A DNA stretch of 64,000 nucleotides from Curtobacterium sp. VKM Ac-1393 (GCF_015350995.1 NZ_JADKRW010000001.1:323702-387701), one strand, 5' to 3'; positions 49,382 through 58,631 are shown, numbered from the stretch's first letter. Numbers and translations are program-made. The notes: a model not told the origin generated them from the letters alone.

Positions 49382-50650
49382 CTACGGCTTCGTGGCCGCT
49401 TCGATCGTGTTCTCGGCGATCGTGTCCTCTTCACGCCCGGGCGTGCGGAGGTTCCACTTCTTGATCACGAAACTGAACAGGAAGTAGTAGACGACCGCGT
49501 AGCCGAGGCCGATCGGGATGAGCCAGATCGCCCCGTCCGCCTTGCCGAAGTTCAGCACGTAGTCGATCGCGCCGGCCGAGAACGAGAACCCATCGTGGAT
49601 CCCGAGGGCGTTGACGAGGGCGAGCGACGTGCCGGTGAGCACCGCGTGGATGATGTACAGCGGGAACGCGACGAACATGAACGAGTACTCGAGCGGCTCG
49701 GTGATACCCGTCACGAACGAGGTCAGTGCGGCCGAGAGCATGATGCCGCCGACGAGCTTGCGGTTCTGCGGCTTGGCGTTGCGCCAGATGGCGAGGGCAC
49801 CGGCGGGCAGCGCGAACATCATGATCGGGAAGAAGCCGGTCTGGAAGATGCCCGCGGTCGGGTCGCCGGCGAGGAAGCGCGGGATGTCGCCGTGCACGAC
49901 CGTGCCAGCGGCGTCGGTGAAGCTTCCGAGCTGGAACCACGGGAAGAAGTTGAGCAGCTGGTGCAGCCCGATCGGGATGAGCATGCGGTTCGCGAACCCG
50001 AAGATGCCGCCACCGATGACGGCGTTGTCGGCCACGGCGGTGCCGGCGGCCGTGAGGGCGATGTCGAAGTAGCGGTAGACGAAGGACATCGCGACCGCGA
50101 TCACGAGGCCGGCGACGGCCGTCAGGATCGGGACGAGGCGACGACCGGAGAAGAACCCGAGGAAGTCGGGCATCTTCGTGCGGTGGAACTTCTCCCACAT
50201 GACGGCGGAGACGAGCCCCATCACGATGCCGCCGAGGACACCGAAGTTGATCGTGGCCTGGTTGCCGGAAGCGTCCTTCACGCCCGCGAGCACGATCGGG
50301 GACATGGCCGCGAACACCTGGTACATGACCATGTAGCCGACGACGGCGGCGAGCGCGGTCGTGCCGTCGGACTTCTTCGCCCAGCCGATCGCGATGCCGA
50401 CCGCGAAGAGCAGCGGCAGCCAGGTGAACACGCCGTTGCCGGCCGCGGCGATGATCGTCGCGCCCTGCTCGAAGCCGGGAATCGCGCCGAGCATGTCGGC
50501 CTGACCCAGGCGGAGCAGGATGCCCGCGGCGGGCATGACCGCGATCGGCAGGAGCAGGCTCCGTCCGAGGCGCTGCGCTTGCGCGAACAGCCGGGACTGC
50601 TTCTTCGGCTTCTTCTTCTCCGGCACATCCGTGGCAGTGGTGGCGCTCAT
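49382..50650 (-). CDS. PTS glucose/N-acetylglucosamine-family EIIC permease
   Basis: The 422-residue membrane component translocates and, with EIIB, phosphorylates a hexose. The Glc-family signature GITEPLEYSFMFV is near residue 310, and HGD-rich IGLHQLLNFFPWFQLG is near 225. It is a stand-alone EIIC, lacking EIIB and EIIA domains, which are encoded by the divergent genes at 50829 and 51062. Length and the GITEPLEY motif point to the NagE (N-acetylglucosamine) branch, supported by the DasR-like operator between the genes. ATG 50650 follows GAGAGGA. Confidence 0.92.
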   Translation of the reverse strand: MSATTATDVPEKKKPKKQSRLFAQAQRLGRSLLLPIAVMPAAGILLRLGQADMLGAIPGFEQGATIIAAAGNGVFTWLPLLFAVGIAIGWAKKSDGTTALAAVVGYMVMYQVFAAMSPIVLAGVKDASGNQATINFGVLGGIVMGLVSAVMWEKFHRTKMPDFLGFFSGRRLVPILTAVAGLVIAVAMSFVYRYFDIALTAAGTAVADNAVIGGGIFGFANRMLIPIGLHQLLNFFPWFQLGSFTDAAGTVVHGDIPRFLAGDPTAGIFQTGFFPIMMFALPAGALAIWRNAKPQNRKLVGGIMLSAALTSFVTGITEPLEYSFMFVAFPLYIIHAVLTGTSLALVNALGIHDGFSFSAGAIDYVLNFGKADGAIWLIPIGLGYAVVYYFLFSFVIKKWNLRTPGREEDTIAENTIEAATKP

Positions 50651-50745
50651 CGGAGGTCCTCTCGTCTTTGGGTGGAGCTGTCGGGGTGAGTTGAGTCGTG
50701 CAGCCAGCGCAGGTAACCTCGGCGGTGTCGCCAGGTCCGGTCCTG

Positions 50746-50761
50746 TCCGGTCATGACCAGT
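50746..50761. promoter_or_regulatory. DasR-like operator between EIIC and EIIB-EIIA
   Basis: TCCGGTCATGACCAGT resembles the DasR element (ACTGGTCTAGACCACT read on the other strand, with AT instead of TA in the middle). The 13-base word CATGACCAGTTCC (50752-50764) recurs exactly at 52411-52423 before the GntR gene. A second GACCGGTC palindrome lies at 50779-50786. Confidence 0.7.
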
Positions 50762-50828
50762 TCCGTAGTCTGATCCGAGACCGGTCCGGTGTCAACCTGT
50801 GACGCAAACCCTTAACGAGGAGGAAACG

Positions 50829-51065
50829 ATGGCCGACATCAAGGCAGCCGACATCATCGCCGCGCTCGGCGGTGCCGACAACATCGAAGAGGTCGAGGGC
50901 TGCATCACGCGCCTCCGAGTCGAGGTCGAAGACGGAGACCTCGTCGACAAGGCCGCGCTGCAGGCTGCGGGCGCCCAGGCCGTCATCGGTGGCGGCACCG
51001 GCTGGCAGGTCATCGTCGGCACGGTCGCCGACAACCTCGCGCAGGACATCCAGGACGAGCTGTGA
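50829..51065 (+). CDS. PTS EIIB component, glucose/N-acetylglucosamine family
   Basis: A 78-residue single-domain EIIB. The phosphorylated Cys25 lies in the invariant EGCITRLR. It passes phosphate from EIIA to the sugar carried by EIIC. ATG 50829 follows AGGAGGAAA. Its stop overlaps the EIIA start by 4 bases (GTGA). Confidence 0.94.
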   Translation: MADIKAADIIAALGGADNIEEVEGCITRLRVEVEDGDLVDKAALQAAGAQAVIGGGTGWQVIVGTVADNLAQDIQDEL

Positions 51066-51514
51066 CCGCGGTCCGCACGCCGTTCGCCGGCCCGGTCGTC
51101 GCCCTCGCCGACGTGCCGGACCCGGTGTTCGCCGGTCAGCTCGTCGGCGCCGGTGTGGCCGTGGACCCGACGGGCATCGAGGGCGCGATCACCGCGGTGG
51201 CGCCGGTCGACGGCACCATCGTGAAGCTGCACCCGCACGCGTTCGCGCTGCAGGGCGCGGCCGGCACGGACGTCCTCGTGCACGTCGGCATCGACACCGT
51301 GAAGCTCGCGGGTGAGGGCTTCGAGCTCCTCGCGACCGAGGGCGCGACGGTCACCGCCGGCGACCCCGTCGTCCGGTTCACCCCCTCGGTGATCTCCGCC
51401 GCCGGCTACTCGCCGATCTGCCCGGTCGTCGTGCTCGGCTCCGCGCCGGACACCGTCGACCAGGGCACGGTGGGCACCTCGGTGCTCGACGGCGACACCC
51501 TGTTCGAGGTCTGA
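51062..51514 (+). CDS. PTS EIIA component, glucose family
   Basis: A 150-residue EIIA of the glucose family, all-beta. His74 in VLVHVGIDTV is the phosphorylation site and His59 its partner. It accepts phosphate from HPr. Separation of A, B and C into three genes, two divergent from the third, is unusual but seen in actinobacteria such as Streptomyces. As the only EIIA in the window it may also influence carbon regulation. Confidence 0.94.
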   Translation: MTAVRTPFAGPVVALADVPDPVFAGQLVGAGVAVDPTGIEGAITAVAPVDGTIVKLHPHAFALQGAAGTDVLVHVGIDTVKLAGEGFELLATEGATVTAGDPVVRFTPSVISAAGYSPICPVVVLGSAPDTVDQGTVGTSVLDGDTLFEV

Positions 51515-51540
51515 CCCGGATTCGTTCCGGTCGTTTCCGC

Positions 51541-51587
51541 CGAAGCGACTGTGTGCTGCGGAACGTTCGCGGCACACAGTCGCTTTC
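51541..51587. terminator. hairpin of the GCGAAAGCGAC family between EIIA and GntR genes
   Basis: CGAAGCGACTGTGTGC (51541-51556) pairs with GCACACAGTCGCTTTCG (51571-51587), one bulged base. It lies between convergent genes and shares the AGTCGCTTTCGCG-type arm with 37124-37217. Confidence 0.75.
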
Positions 51588-51594
51588 GCGTACC

Positions 51595-51618
51595 GGGATC
51601 GGGATCGGGATCGGGATC
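51595..51618. repeat. four perfect GGGATC hexamers
   Basis: GGGATC four times at 51595-51618, then GGGACG. It lies 9 bases from the GntR gene stop, outside coding sequence. Confidence 0.85.
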
Positions 51619-51627
51619 GGGACGGAG

Positions 51628-52362
51628 TCAGGCGACCGCTGGGGTCGCGGTGACCTCCATCTGCACGCGGTAGCGGTCCGAGCGGTACCAGCTGCGGGTG
51701 TGCTCCACGGGGCGCTCCCCCGCGTACGACACCCGGTCGAACTCGAGCACCGGCGCTCCGGTCTTCGTGCCGAGCAGGGTCGCGACGTCGTCGGCCGCCG
51801 GGTTCGCGGCCACCGTCTGCTGCGCACGGTCGATCGGGGTGCCGTACTCGTTCGCGATGATCGAGTACACCGACCCGGACAGGTCGTGGTCGAGCAGTCC
51901 CGGAAACGCGTCGGCCACGAGCCAGGCGTCGTCGATCGACACCGGAGCGCCGTCCGCCATCCGCAGGCGCTTCACGTGGAAGGCCGAGACGTCGGCGTCG
52001 AGTCGCAGTGCCGCCACGGTGTCACTCGGCGGCACGCGTTCCTCGCGCACCAGGACCACCGTCGTCGGCACGTGGCCCATCGCCCGCATCTCCTCGGTGA
52101 AGGACGCCAGGTGCAGCGTCGACTGCACGGGTCGGTGCGCGACGAAGGTGCCCTTGCCGCGGACGCGCTCGAGGTAGCCCTCGTTGACGAGCTGTCCGAG
52201 GGCTTCGCGCACGGTGATCCGCGAGACCCCGTACTCGGCGATGAGCTGCCGCTCGGACGGGATCGCGGCGCCGGGAGCCAGGCGTGCGGTGGCCAGGTCG
52301 AGCAGGATGCGCCGCAACTGCTGGTGCTTCGGTTCGGCACCCTCGGTGATGCGGCTCGTCAT
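51628..52362 (-). CDS. GntR-family (HutC/UTRA, DasR-like) transcriptional regulator
   Basis: The 244-residue protein has an N-terminal GntR winged helix (about residues 12-75, IAEYGVSRITVREALGQLVNEGYL) and a C-terminal UTRA effector domain ending SDRYRVQMEV. DasR, its best-known relative, senses glucosamine-6-phosphate and controls N-acetylglucosamine PTS genes. The adjacent PTS and shared operator word make the same role likely here. I choose ATG 52362 because GAGGGA precedes it; an upstream ATG at 52413 lies inside the operator. Confidence 0.92.
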   Translation of the reverse strand: MTSRITEGAEPKHQQLRRILLDLATARLAPGAAIPSERQLIAEYGVSRITVREALGQLVNEGYLERVRGKGTFVAHRPVQSTLHLASFTEEMRAMGHVPTTVVLVREERVPPSDTVAALRLDADVSAFHVKRLRMADGAPVSIDDAWLVADAFPGLLDHDLSGSVYSIIANEYGTPIDRAQQTVAANPAADDVATLLGTKTGAPVLEFDRVSYAGERPVEHTRSWYRSDRYRVQMEVTATPAVA

Positions 52363-52396
52363 GCGTCCCTCGTGCTCCGTTGCTGGTCCTGGGCAG

Positions 52397-52423
52397 TGGT
52401 CATGCGCGGACATGACCAGTTCC
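52397..52423. promoter_or_regulatory. GntR autoregulatory operator
   Basis: TGGTCATG-CGCGGA-CATGACCA (52397-52418), perfect 8-bp arms, followed by GTTCC so that CATGACCAGTTCC matches the PTS intergenic site exactly. Confidence 0.7.
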
Positions 52424-52493
52424 CATCACAGTACCGAGTCGACCTCGGAACGCCAACGTTCGCGCCGAACTGCGCGACGAGCGGCGGGAGCGT

Positions 52494-53075
52494 TCAGGCG
52501 TTGCGGACGAGCCAGTCGAACTGCTCGTCGGAGAGCAGCCGGTCGGTCCAGACCTGTCCCTCGACCCCGGCGGCGGACTGCACCTGCACGCCGGGAGCCC
52601 CCTGCCACACGAGCGACAGCCCGGAACGGCGGAGCACCGCGGCGGAGGCCGGGTTGTTCGTCAGCACACGCCCCGTCACGGGGACGTCCGGCGCGGTGTC
52701 GGCAGCCGCGCGCACGGCGGCGAGGGCGATCTCGGAGGCGAAGCCCTGCCCCCAGGACGCGGGCGCCAAGCGGTACCCGAGGTTCCAGACCCCACCCGCG
52801 GTCATGTCGACACCGCCGACCCCGACGAACGCGTGATCGGCAGCGGTGCGGACGGCCCACGAGCCGAGCCCGTGCCGAGCACGACCACCGATCTTCCGCT
52901 GCACCATGTCGACGCTCGAGCTCCGGGCGACGTGCCGACCGTTCGGCAGGTGTTGCCACGTCCGGGCGTCGGAGAACACCGCGTGCACGTCGTCGATGTC
53001 GGCGGGCGTGAGCGGGGTGAGCAGGAGGCGATCCGTTCGGATCTCCTGCGAGGGGGTCAGGAGCTGGTGGACCAT
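52494..53075 (-). CDS. GNAT-family N-acetyltransferase (RimJ/RimL-like)
   Basis: The 193-residue enzyme has the Acetyltransf_3 layout: RTDRLLLTPLTPADIDDVHAV at the N terminus, LGYRLAPASWGQGFASE as motif A (about residues 107-123), and NPASAAVLRRSGL as motif B. Such proteins acetylate ribosomal N termini, antibiotics or small amines; the target is unknown. ATG 53075 gives the normal length. Confidence 0.88.
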   Translation of the reverse strand: MVHQLLTPSQEIRTDRLLLTPLTPADIDDVHAVFSDARTWQHLPNGRHVARSSSVDMVQRKIGGRARHGLGSWAVRTAADHAFVGVGGVDMTAGGVWNLGYRLAPASWGQGFASEIALAAVRAAADTAPDVPVTGRVLTNNPASAAVLRRSGLSLVWQGAPGVQVQSAAGVEGQVWTDRLLSDEQFDWLVRNA

Positions 53076-53144
53076 GCCCCGATCATCCCCCGCACCACCG
53101 ACATCCGTGTGAACACCACGCGACGTTTGCGGAAGGCCGCGATC

Positions 53145-53199
53145 GAGTGTGCAGAAGACGACGAGCCGGCTGGAGCAACCCGTGGTCTTCTGCTCACTC
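53145..53199. terminator. GAGCAGAAGAC-family hairpin between acetyltransferase and E2 genes
   Basis: Arms GAGTGTGCAGAAGAC (53145-53159) and GTCTTCTGCTCACTC (53185-53199), one mismatch, seven bases before the E2 stop codon on the minus strand. A closely similar element is at 62752-62806. Confidence 0.75.
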
Positions 53200-53205
53200 G
53201 CGCGC

Positions 53206-54813
53206 TCAGTCGAGCAGGAGCGCCGGCTCCTCGAGCACCGAGGCCACGTCGTGCACGAAGCGCGACGCCACGTCACCGTCGACGACCCGGTGGTCGAACG
53301 AGGCGCCGATGGTCGTCACCATGCGCGACCGGACCTCGCCGTCGACGACCCACGGCTTTGGCTTGATCGTGCCCATGGCGACGATGGCGACCTCGCCCGG
53401 GTTCAGGATCGGGGTGCCGGTGTCCATGCCGAACACGCCGATGTTCGTGATCGAGACGGTGCCGTTCGCCATCTGCTTCGGCGTCGTCTTGCCGTCACGG
53501 GCGGTCAGGGTGAGCTCCTCGAGCGCCTGCGCCAGCTCGAGCAACGACATGTCCTGCGCGTCCTTGATGTTCGGCACGATGAGCCCACGCGGGGTCGCCG
53601 CGGCGATGCCGAGGTTCACGAAGTGGTGGACGATGATCTCGCGGTCGGTCCAGGTCGAGTTCACCGAGCGGTTGCGGCGGACGGCCCAGATGACGGCCTT
53701 CGCGACGATGAGCAGCGGCGAGACCTTGACGCCGGCGAACGTCGGCGAGGCCTTGAGCCGCTTGACGAACTCCATCGTGTGGGTCGCGTCGACGTCGACG
53801 AACAGCGACACGTGCGGTGCGGTGAACGCCGACGTGGTCATCGCGGTCGCGATGGCCTTGCGGACGCCCTTGACGGGGATCGTCTCGCTGCGGACCTCGC
53901 CCCACTCGGGCGTCTCGATGTTCCGGAAGACGCTCGCCTGCTTCGCGTGCCGGATGACGTCGTCACGGGTGACCTCGCCGGCGAACCCGGTCGCGACGAT
54001 CTCGGCGAGCTCGACGCCGAGGTCCTTCGCGAGCTTCCGGATCGGCGGCTTCGCGAGCACGTTGGTCGCGACGGTCTGCTTGCGCGCGGGCGCGGACGCC
54101 AGACCCGCGATGGCCTCGGCGGTGGTGTCCTCGCCGGGATCGCTGGCCGCTTCGGCCGCTGCTGCGGCATCCACACTGGAGGCACGGCTCGCCTCGGCCG
54201 CCAGGGCTGCGGCCCGGCGGGCTCCCGGCTTGCGACGCGACGGCGACGAGGTCGCCGAGCCGTAGCCGACGAGGACGGCGCCGGAGGACTCGTCCGTCCC
54301 GACGACGGCGGCGCTGTCGGCGACGGGCGGCGCCGGTGCTGCCGGGGCGGGCGCCGGCGTGGGCGCGGCAGCGACGACGGGAGCAGGAGCAGCAGCGGGT
54401 GCCGGGGCTGCCGCGGGGGCGGGCGGGGTCTGCGTGACCGGAGCAGCCGGCGCGGGGGCGACCGACGGGGTGGACGCGACGACCGGCGCAGCCGGGCCGC
54501 TGTCGACGACCGGTGCCGGGCCTCCCGAAGGAACGGCCGGAGCGGCAACCGGCGCACCGGACGCGACCGACGCGTCGGACTCGACCCGGATGATCGGCTT
54601 GCCGACCTCGACCGTGTCGCCCTCGGACACGAGCAGCCCGGTGACGGTGCCGGCGAACGGCGACGGCAGCTCCACGAGGGACTTCGCGGTCTCGATCTCG
54701 ACCAGGACCTGGTCCACGGTGATCTCGTCCCCGATGGCGACGCGCCACTGCACGATCTCGGCCTCGGTGAGGCCTTCGCCCACGTCGGGCAGGGGGAATT
54801 CGGCGACGGCCAC
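53206..54813 (-). CDS. 2-oxoacid dehydrogenase E2 component (dihydrolipoamide acyltransferase)
   Basis: The 535-residue core subunit has one lipoyl domain (Lys44 in [12 protein letters not shown]), a very long Ala/Pro-rich linker (about residues 85-240), the peripheral subunit-binding domain (about 245-285, [18 protein letters not shown]) and the acyltransferase domain with catalytic His508 and Asp512 in [10 protein letters not shown]. It transfers the acyl group to CoA. With E1 beta and E1 alpha upstream it forms a branched-chain-type complex; E3 is not in the window. GTG 54813 follows GAAGGAG. Confidence 0.95.
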   Translation of the reverse strand: MAVAEFPLPDVGEGLTEAEIVQWRVAIGDEITVDQVLVEIETAKSLVELPSPFAGTVTGLLVSEGDTVEVGKPIIRVESDASVASGAPVAAPAVPSGGPAPVVDSGPAAPVVASTPSVAPAPAAPVTQTPPAPAAAPAPAAAPAPVVAAAPTPAPAPAAPAPPVADSAAVVGTDESSGAVLVGYGSATSSPSRRKPGARRAAALAAEASRASSVDAAAAAEAASDPGEDTTAEAIAGLASAPARKQTVATNVLAKPPIRKLAKDLGVELAEIVATGFAGEVTRDDVIRHAKQASVFRNIETPEWGEVRSETIPVKGVRKAIATAMTTSAFTAPHVSLFVDVDATHTMEFVKRLKASPTFAGVKVSPLLIVAKAVIWAVRRNRSVNSTWTDREIIVHHFVNLGIAAATPRGLIVPNIKDAQDMSLLELAQALEELTLTARDGKTTPKQMANGTVSITNIGVFGMDTGTPILNPGEVAIVAMGTIKPKPWVVDGEVRSRMVTTIGASFDHRVVDGDVASRFVHDVASVLEEPALLLD

Positions 54814-54859
54814 TTACGGCTCCTTCGGCGTTCGGACGAGTTGGGTCAGCGGAGCAGGA

Positions 54860-55909
54860 TCAGTACGCGAGGGCGCGGTCGACGGCCTCGAGGATGCGGT
54901 CGGCGTCCGGCAGGTGCAGGTGCTCCAGCTTCGAGACCGGGAACGGGATGTCGAACCCGGACACCCGCAGCGGCGGTGCCTGCATCGTGTAGAACGCCTT
55001 CTCGGCGACCGTGGCGGCGATCTCGCTGCCGACGCTGACGAAGCCGGACGCCTCTTGCGCGATGACCAGGCGACCGGTCTTGCGGACCGAGGCGAGGAGC
55101 GGCTCCCAGTCGATGGGCGAGATCGAGCGGAGGTCGATGACCTCGCAGCTCGTGCCCTCGGACTCGGCGAGCTCCGCAGCCTGCATGAGCGTCGCGACCA
55201 TCGCACCGTGACCGACGAGGGTGACCTCGGTGCCGGTCCGCGCGACGCGCGTGGTGTGCATCGGGACGTGCCCGTCGACGAGGTCGACCTGGCCCTTGGG
55301 CCAGTAGCGCGACTTCGGCTCGAGGAAGACGACCGGGTCCTTCGAGGCGATGGCCTCTTGGATCATCCAGTAGGCGTCGTTCGGTGTGCTCGGGCTGACC
55401 ACGCGCAGACCGGGGGTGTGCGCGAAGTACGCCTCGGGCGACTCCTGGTGGTGCTCCACGGCGCCGATGTGGCCGCCGTAGGGGATGCGGATGACGACCG
55501 GCAGCGACATGTGCGACGGCAGCCGGTTCGCCATCTTCGCGAGCTGCGAGGTGATCTGGTCGAAGCCGGGCCACACGAAGCCGTCGAACTGGATCTCGAC
55601 CACGGGACGGTAGCCGCGCAGGGCCAGGCCGATCGCGGTGCCGATGATGCCGGCCTCGGCGAGCGGGGTGTCCCGCACACGCTCGGGGCCGAAGCGGTCC
55701 TGCAGGCCCTCGGTGATGCGGAAGACACCGCCGAGCTGGCCGATGTCCTCGCCCATCAGCAGGACCTTGTCGTCCGCCTGCATAGCCGCAGCGAGCCCGG
55801 CGTTGAGCGCCTTCGCCATCGGCAGGGTCGGGGTGGGGTCGCTCGGGACCTCGCCGGCGCCCGGGTGGGAGCGCAGCGTGTAGTCGAAGAGCTGCTCGGT
55901 GGTGCTCAT
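54860..55909 (-). CDS. 2-oxoacid dehydrogenase E1 component beta subunit
   Basis: The 349-residue subunit pairs with E1 alpha in a heterotetramer. MGEDIGQLGGVFRITEGL (about residues 52-69), RGYRPVVEIQFDGFVWPGFDQ and the C-terminal PFPVSKLEHLHLPD are typical of actinobacterial BCKDH or PDH E1 beta. It overlaps E1 alpha by 4 bases (ATGA). Whether pyruvate or branched-chain oxoacids are preferred cannot be settled from sequence alone; the linked aminotransferase favours the latter. Confidence 0.95.
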   Translation of the reverse strand: MSTTEQLFDYTLRSHPGAGEVPSDPTPTLPMAKALNAGLAAAMQADDKVLLMGEDIGQLGGVFRITEGLQDRFGPERVRDTPLAEAGIIGTAIGLALRGYRPVVEIQFDGFVWPGFDQITSQLAKMANRLPSHMSLPVVIRIPYGGHIGAVEHHQESPEAYFAHTPGLRVVSPSTPNDAYWMIQEAIASKDPVVFLEPKSRYWPKGQVDLVDGHVPMHTTRVARTGTEVTLVGHGAMVATLMQAAELAESEGTSCEVIDLRSISPIDWEPLLASVRKTGRLVIAQEASGFVSVGSEIAATVAEKAFYTMQAPPLRVSGFDIPFPVSKLEHLHLPDADRILEAVDRALAY

Positions 55910-57042
55910 GCGTGGGCGCCCCCTTCGAAGCCGGCCTCGTACTGTTCGAGCCAGGCCTTCTGCTCGGCGACCAGCGGGTGCGGCTCGCGGTAGACGTTGT
56001 CGAACATGACGTCGACGGACGGCGGGGTGAGCGCCACGGTGCGGCGGCGGACGTCGGCGGCGATGTCCTCGCCCTCTTCGTCGAACGCGGCGAACTGCGC
56101 GTCGGTGGCGCCCTTGGAACGCAGGTACGCCTCGGAGCGGACGATCGGGTCGCGGCGGACCCAGTCCTCGAGCTCACCGTCGGCGCGGTACCGGCTCGGG
56201 TCGTCCGAGCTGGTGTGCGCGCCGATGCGGTAGGTGTCGGCCTCGATGAAGGCCGGACCCTGGCCGCTGCGGGCGTGGTCGGTGGCGACGACCGAGGCCG
56301 TGTACGACGCCAGGATGTCGTTGCCGTCGATCAGGACGCTCGGGATCCCGAAGCCGCGCGGGCGGTCGACGAGCGGCGTCGGGGACTGCACCGACACCGG
56401 CACCGAGATCGCCCAGTGGTTGTTCTGCAGGAAGAAGACGACGGGGGCCTTCGTCGACGCCGAGAACACGTACGCCTCGTTGACGTCGCCCTGGCTCGTC
56501 GCGCCGTCGCCGAAGTAGACGATCGAGCACGCGTCGCGGTCGGGGTCACCCGTGCCGACGTCGCCGTCGAGCTTCTGCCCGAGCGCGTAGCCCGTGGCGT
56601 GCAGCGTCTGCGAGCCGATCACCAGGGTGGAGATGTGGGTGTTGCCGCGCTGGTCCGGGTCCCATCCACCGTGGGTCTGCCCGCGGTACATCGCGATGAT
56701 CTCCATCGGCTCGACGCCGCGCTGCATCGTGACGGCGTGCTCGCGGTACGAGGGGAAGACGTGGTCCTGGGCGCGCAGGGCGAAGGCGGAGCCGGTCTGC
56801 GCGGCTTCCTGGCCGTGGCTGGGCACCCAGAGGCCGAGCTGGCCGGTGCGCTGCAGGTTGTGGCCAGCGTGGTCGAACCGTCGGGTGAGGACCATGCGGC
56901 GGTGCATCGCCAGCAGGGTCTCGTCGGGGATCGCCCGCGCGGCGGCGGCGAACTCGGCGTTCTCGTCGGTCTCCACGAACCGGCCCTCGGGGTCCAGGAG
57001 CCGGACGGTGGCCGTCGCAGGGGCAGCGGCGTGGAATGACAT
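55906..57042 (-). CDS. 2-oxoacid dehydrogenase E1 component alpha subunit
   Basis: The 378-residue thiamine-diphosphate subunit carries the ThDP motif from GDGATSQGDVNEA to LQNNHWAIS and the HISTLVIGSQ loop. RRFDHAGHNLQRTGQLGLW and HGGWDP match actinobacterial BkdA-type proteins. It catalyses oxidative decarboxylation of the 2-oxoacid. I choose ATG 57042, which lies 7 bases after TACGCT; an alternative ATG at 57066 shares a base with the stop of the upstream aminotransferase gene. Confidence 0.94.
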   Translation of the reverse strand: MSFHAAAPATATVRLLDPEGRFVETDENAEFAAAARAIPDETLLAMHRRMVLTRRFDHAGHNLQRTGQLGLWVPSHGQEAAQTGSAFALRAQDHVFPSYREHAVTMQRGVEPMEIIAMYRGQTHGGWDPDQRGNTHISTLVIGSQTLHATGYALGQKLDGDVGTGDPDRDACSIVYFGDGATSQGDVNEAYVFSASTKAPVVFFLQNNHWAISVPVSVQSPTPLVDRPRGFGIPSVLIDGNDILASYTASVVATDHARSGQGPAFIEADTYRIGAHTSSDDPSRYRADGELEDWVRRDPIVRSEAYLRSKGATDAQFAAFDEEGEDIAADVRRRTVALTPPSVDVMFDNVYREPHPLVAEQKAWLEQYEAGFEGGAHA

Positions 57043-57065
57043 GCGGGCCAGCGTAGCGGCAGGCA

Positions 57066-58145
57066 TCAGTCGGCCACCTGGAGGTCCCCCACAAGCGAGC
57101 GAGCCGTTTCGAGGAGCGTTTCCACAGCCTCGTGCTCGCCGATCGAGATGCGGATGCCCTCCGGCGGGAAGGCCCGCACGATGATGCCGGCGTCCTCGAA
57201 CGCAGCGGCAGCGGCGACGGTCCGAGCACCCGTGGGCAGCCAGACGAAGTTGCCCTGCGCGTCCGGAACGGCCCAGCCCTGCCCGCGGAGCTCGGTGACG
57301 ATGTGGTCGCGGAGTGCGGCGATCTCGGACACCCGCTCGAGCAGTTCCTCCGCGCGTTCCAGGCTCGCCAGCGCTGCGGCCTGCCCCTGCGCCGTGACGG
57401 AGAGGGGGATCGCGCACGCGCGGAGCGCCTCGAGCACGTACGCCGGGCCGAACGCGTAGCCGATCCGGAGGCCGGCCAGACCGTACGCCTTCGAGAAGGT
57501 CCGGAGGACGACCAGGTTCGGGTAGCGGGCGAGCAAGGGGTGCCCGTGCACGGCGGCCTCGTCGGTGGCGAACTCGGCGTATGCCTCGTCGAGCACGACC
57601 AGGACGGACTGCGGCACCGCGGCCATGAAGGTCGCGAACTCGGACTCGGTCACGATCGGGCCGGTCGGGTTGTTCGGTGTGCACACGATCACCATGCGGG
57701 TGCGGTCGGTGACGGCGGCGGCCATCGCGTCGAGGTCGTGGCCGCCGTCAGGCCGGTTCGGCACCTGCACGCTCGTGGCGCCCGCGACGGTGACGACACC
57801 CGGGTAGGCCTCGAACGACCGCCAGGCGTAGACGATCTCGTCGCCGGGGCCGGAGGTGGCGCGGGCGAGCTCGTGCAGGATGGCGACGCTGCCCGGCGCG
57901 ACGTGGACCTCGTCGGCGGTCAGGCCGAAGCGGTTCGCGAGCGCGGCGCGGACGGCGAGGGCGGTGGCGTCGGGGTAGCGGTTGAAGGCGGTCTGCGCCT
58001 GCACGGCCTGCACGACACCGGGGAGCGGCGGGAACGGGTTCTCGTTGCTCGACAGCTTGAAGGCGTCGTCGGCTGCCTGGCGTCCCTGCTTGTAGGCGGG
58101 GAGGACCGCGATCTCGGGCCGGATGTGCACACGCTGCTCGCTCAC
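57066..58145 (-). CDS. HisC-like PLP aminotransferase (aromatic or histidinol-phosphate)
   Basis: A 359-residue class I/II aminotransferase with the PLP lysine Lys219 in [15 protein letters not shown] and the [11 protein letters not shown] loop. Actinobacterial proteins of this short HisC2/Pat type transaminate aromatic amino acids; location in front of an E1-E2 cluster suggests it supplies branched-chain or aromatic oxoacids. GTG 58145 lies 6 bases after TAGGGT and has no ribosome site, suggesting leaderless transcription of the cluster. Confidence 0.9.
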   Translation of the reverse strand: MSEQRVHIRPEIAVLPAYKQGRQAADDAFKLSSNENPFPPLPGVVQAVQAQTAFNRYPDATALAVRAALANRFGLTADEVHVAPGSVAILHELARATSGPGDEIVYAWRSFEAYPGVVTVAGATSVQVPNRPDGGHDLDAMAAAVTDRTRMVIVCTPNNPTGPIVTESEFATFMAAVPQSVLVVLDEAYAEFATDEAAVHGHPLLARYPNLVVLRTFSKAYGLAGLRIGYAFGPAYVLEALRACAIPLSVTAQGQAAALASLERAEELLERVSEIAALRDHIVTELRGQGWAVPDAQGNFVWLPTGARTVAAAAAFEDAGIIVRAFPPEGIRISIGEHEAVETLLETARSLVGDLQVAD

Positions 58146-58184
58146 GGGCCAACCCTACCCAGCGACCACGGGCATCATGGGTGC

Positions 58185-58583
58185 ATGCGATTCCTCGTCC
58201 GCCTCGTCGTCAACGCCGTGGCCCTCTGGCTCACCACGCTCATCGTCAGCGGCGTCTCCGTCACCGCGTTCGGCGACGGCGGGACCACGGCGACCGTGCT
58301 CACCTACCTGCTCGTGGCCTTCGTGTTCGGGCTCGTGAACGCCGTGATCGGCACCCTGATCCGGATCGTGGCGTTCCCGATCTACATCCTGACCCTCGGG
58401 CTCATCTCGTTCATCGTGAACGCGGTCCTGCTGCTCATCGTCGCGGGGATCTCGGACGCGTTCGGCTTCGGACTCGAGGTCGAGTCCTTCGGCTGGGGCA
58501 TCGTCGGCGCCTTCGTGCTCGCCGTCTTCGCCTGGCTGATCGGGCTGTTCGTCCGTCCGGTGCTGAACCGCCCGCGTGCGTGA
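58185..58583 (+). CDS. phage-holin-family (4TM) small membrane protein
   Basis: A 132-residue protein with four membrane helices; IRIVAFPIYILTLGLISFIVNA-type text (about residues 62-83) marks the Phage_holin_4_2 family. Despite the name these are ubiquitous housekeeping membrane proteins with unknown role, not evidence of a prophage. It is divergent from the aminotransferase gene; ATG 58185. Confidence 0.9.
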   Translation: MRFLVRLVVNAVALWLTTLIVSGVSVTAFGDGGTTATVLTYLLVAFVFGLVNAVIGTLIRIVAFPIYILTLGLISFIVNAVLLLIVAGISDAFGFGLEVESFGWGIVGAFVLAVFAWLIGLFVRPVLNRPRA

Positions 58584-58631
58584 CGCGGACGGACCTCGCG
58601 GTAGGACACCTCCCTGCGTCATGATGTGACC

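Noticed and set aside
58185..58583. Prophage suggested by a holin-family protein
   Set aside because: This 4TM family is chromosomal in many actinobacteria; no lysin, integrase or structural genes are nearby.
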